Assembly (NCBI GenBank): GCA_020747065.1
Contig: JAGMVK010000011.1
Location: forward strand, 1,488,001-1,552,000
From: Cadophora sp. MPI-SDFR-AT-0126
Taxonomy: Eukaryota > Ascomycota > Leotiomycetes > Helotiales > Ploettnerulaceae
DNA: 64,000 nt
Direction: 5' to 3'
Part shown: positions 63,860 through 64,000 of the stretch, piece after piece
Layout of the letters: every line of letters begins with the position of its first letter
Position numbering within the stretch: position 1 is the first letter of the stretch
Translations under genes and position numbers: made by a program
Notes under the pieces: generated by a model
What the model was told of the DNA's origin: nothing
The model's database searches: none
The model's input: the letters and a program-made list of their open reading frames with translations, nothing else

Positions 63860-64000
63860 CACGATACCGAGACAAGTGGAACAATGTAAAATTCGGTTGT
63901 CAGTCCCGAGCTTTTGACGATCGGAAAATCTGCCCTGGTTCCAATAAGATCTTTGGAAAGCGTTGCGGTGACTGCCTTCAGATCGGAGACCCTCGAGAAG
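63860..64000 (+). CDS. Possible exon of a gene running off the window
   Basis: A pyrimidine-rich acceptor (TTTGCCACAG) ends at 63859. It is followed by a frame open to the window edge with a coding look and a CxxC pair (KRCGDCLQIGDP). Too short to name; it could be chance. Confidence 0.25.

Overview
The window is nuclear DNA from a filamentous ascomycete (Pezizomycotina). Genes are split by short GT-AG introns of about 40-250 nt, intergenic spacers are compact, and recognisable families include a Zn2Cys6 regulator, a GPI-type GH16 cell-wall enzyme, a DMATS prenyltransferase, Pex16, and an SS18/Snf11-like subunit. Protein flavour is most like Leotiomycetes, but that is an impression, not a measurement. 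I reconstructed exon boundaries by hand, requiring phase continuity and family-consistent protein across each junction.

Layout: 0-10 kb holds a Zn2Cys6 protein, NADP-glutamate dehydrogenase, an aldo-keto reductase and a tiny Lsb1-like protein. 10-20 kb has a BBE-type flavoenzyme, a CRH-type GH16 enzyme, an F-box-like gene broken by a stop codon and a gamma-glutamylcyclotransferase-like gene. 20-31 kb has a 5'-nucleotidase-like phosphoesterase, a hexose-6-phosphate epimerase, Ubc7, a bacterial-type solute-binding-fold protein and a DUF3074 protein, with a 2.2-kb gap at 27.9-30.1 kb.

32-41.2 kb is the most interesting part: five adjacent genes form a candidate biosynthetic cluster. They encode a DMATS-type prenyltransferase, a BAHD-like acyltransferase, a UbiA-family membrane enzyme, a cytochrome P450 and a soluble epoxide hydrolase. 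They sit around two divergent promoters and two convergent ends. No PKS, NRPS, transporter or pathway regulator is visible, so the core scaffold is unclear; the UbiA enzyme or the DMATS enzyme could itself be the core.

42-55 kb is a dense housekeeping block: Pex16, an SS18-like SWI/SNF subunit, mitochondrial dihydroorotate dehydrogenase, quinolinate phosphoribosyltransferase (BNA6), spermidine synthase, nicotinate phosphoribosyltransferase (NPT1) and metaxin/Sam37. BNA6 and NPT1 make the same product (nicotinate mononucleotide) from the de novo and salvage routes. 55.9-61 kb is an AT-rich, gene-poor tract that begins at an intron-containing tRNA-Leu and carries a decayed CorA-like fragment. 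61-64 kb resumes genes with a 2EXR-like protein and a secreted glutaminyl-cyclase-like M28 protein.
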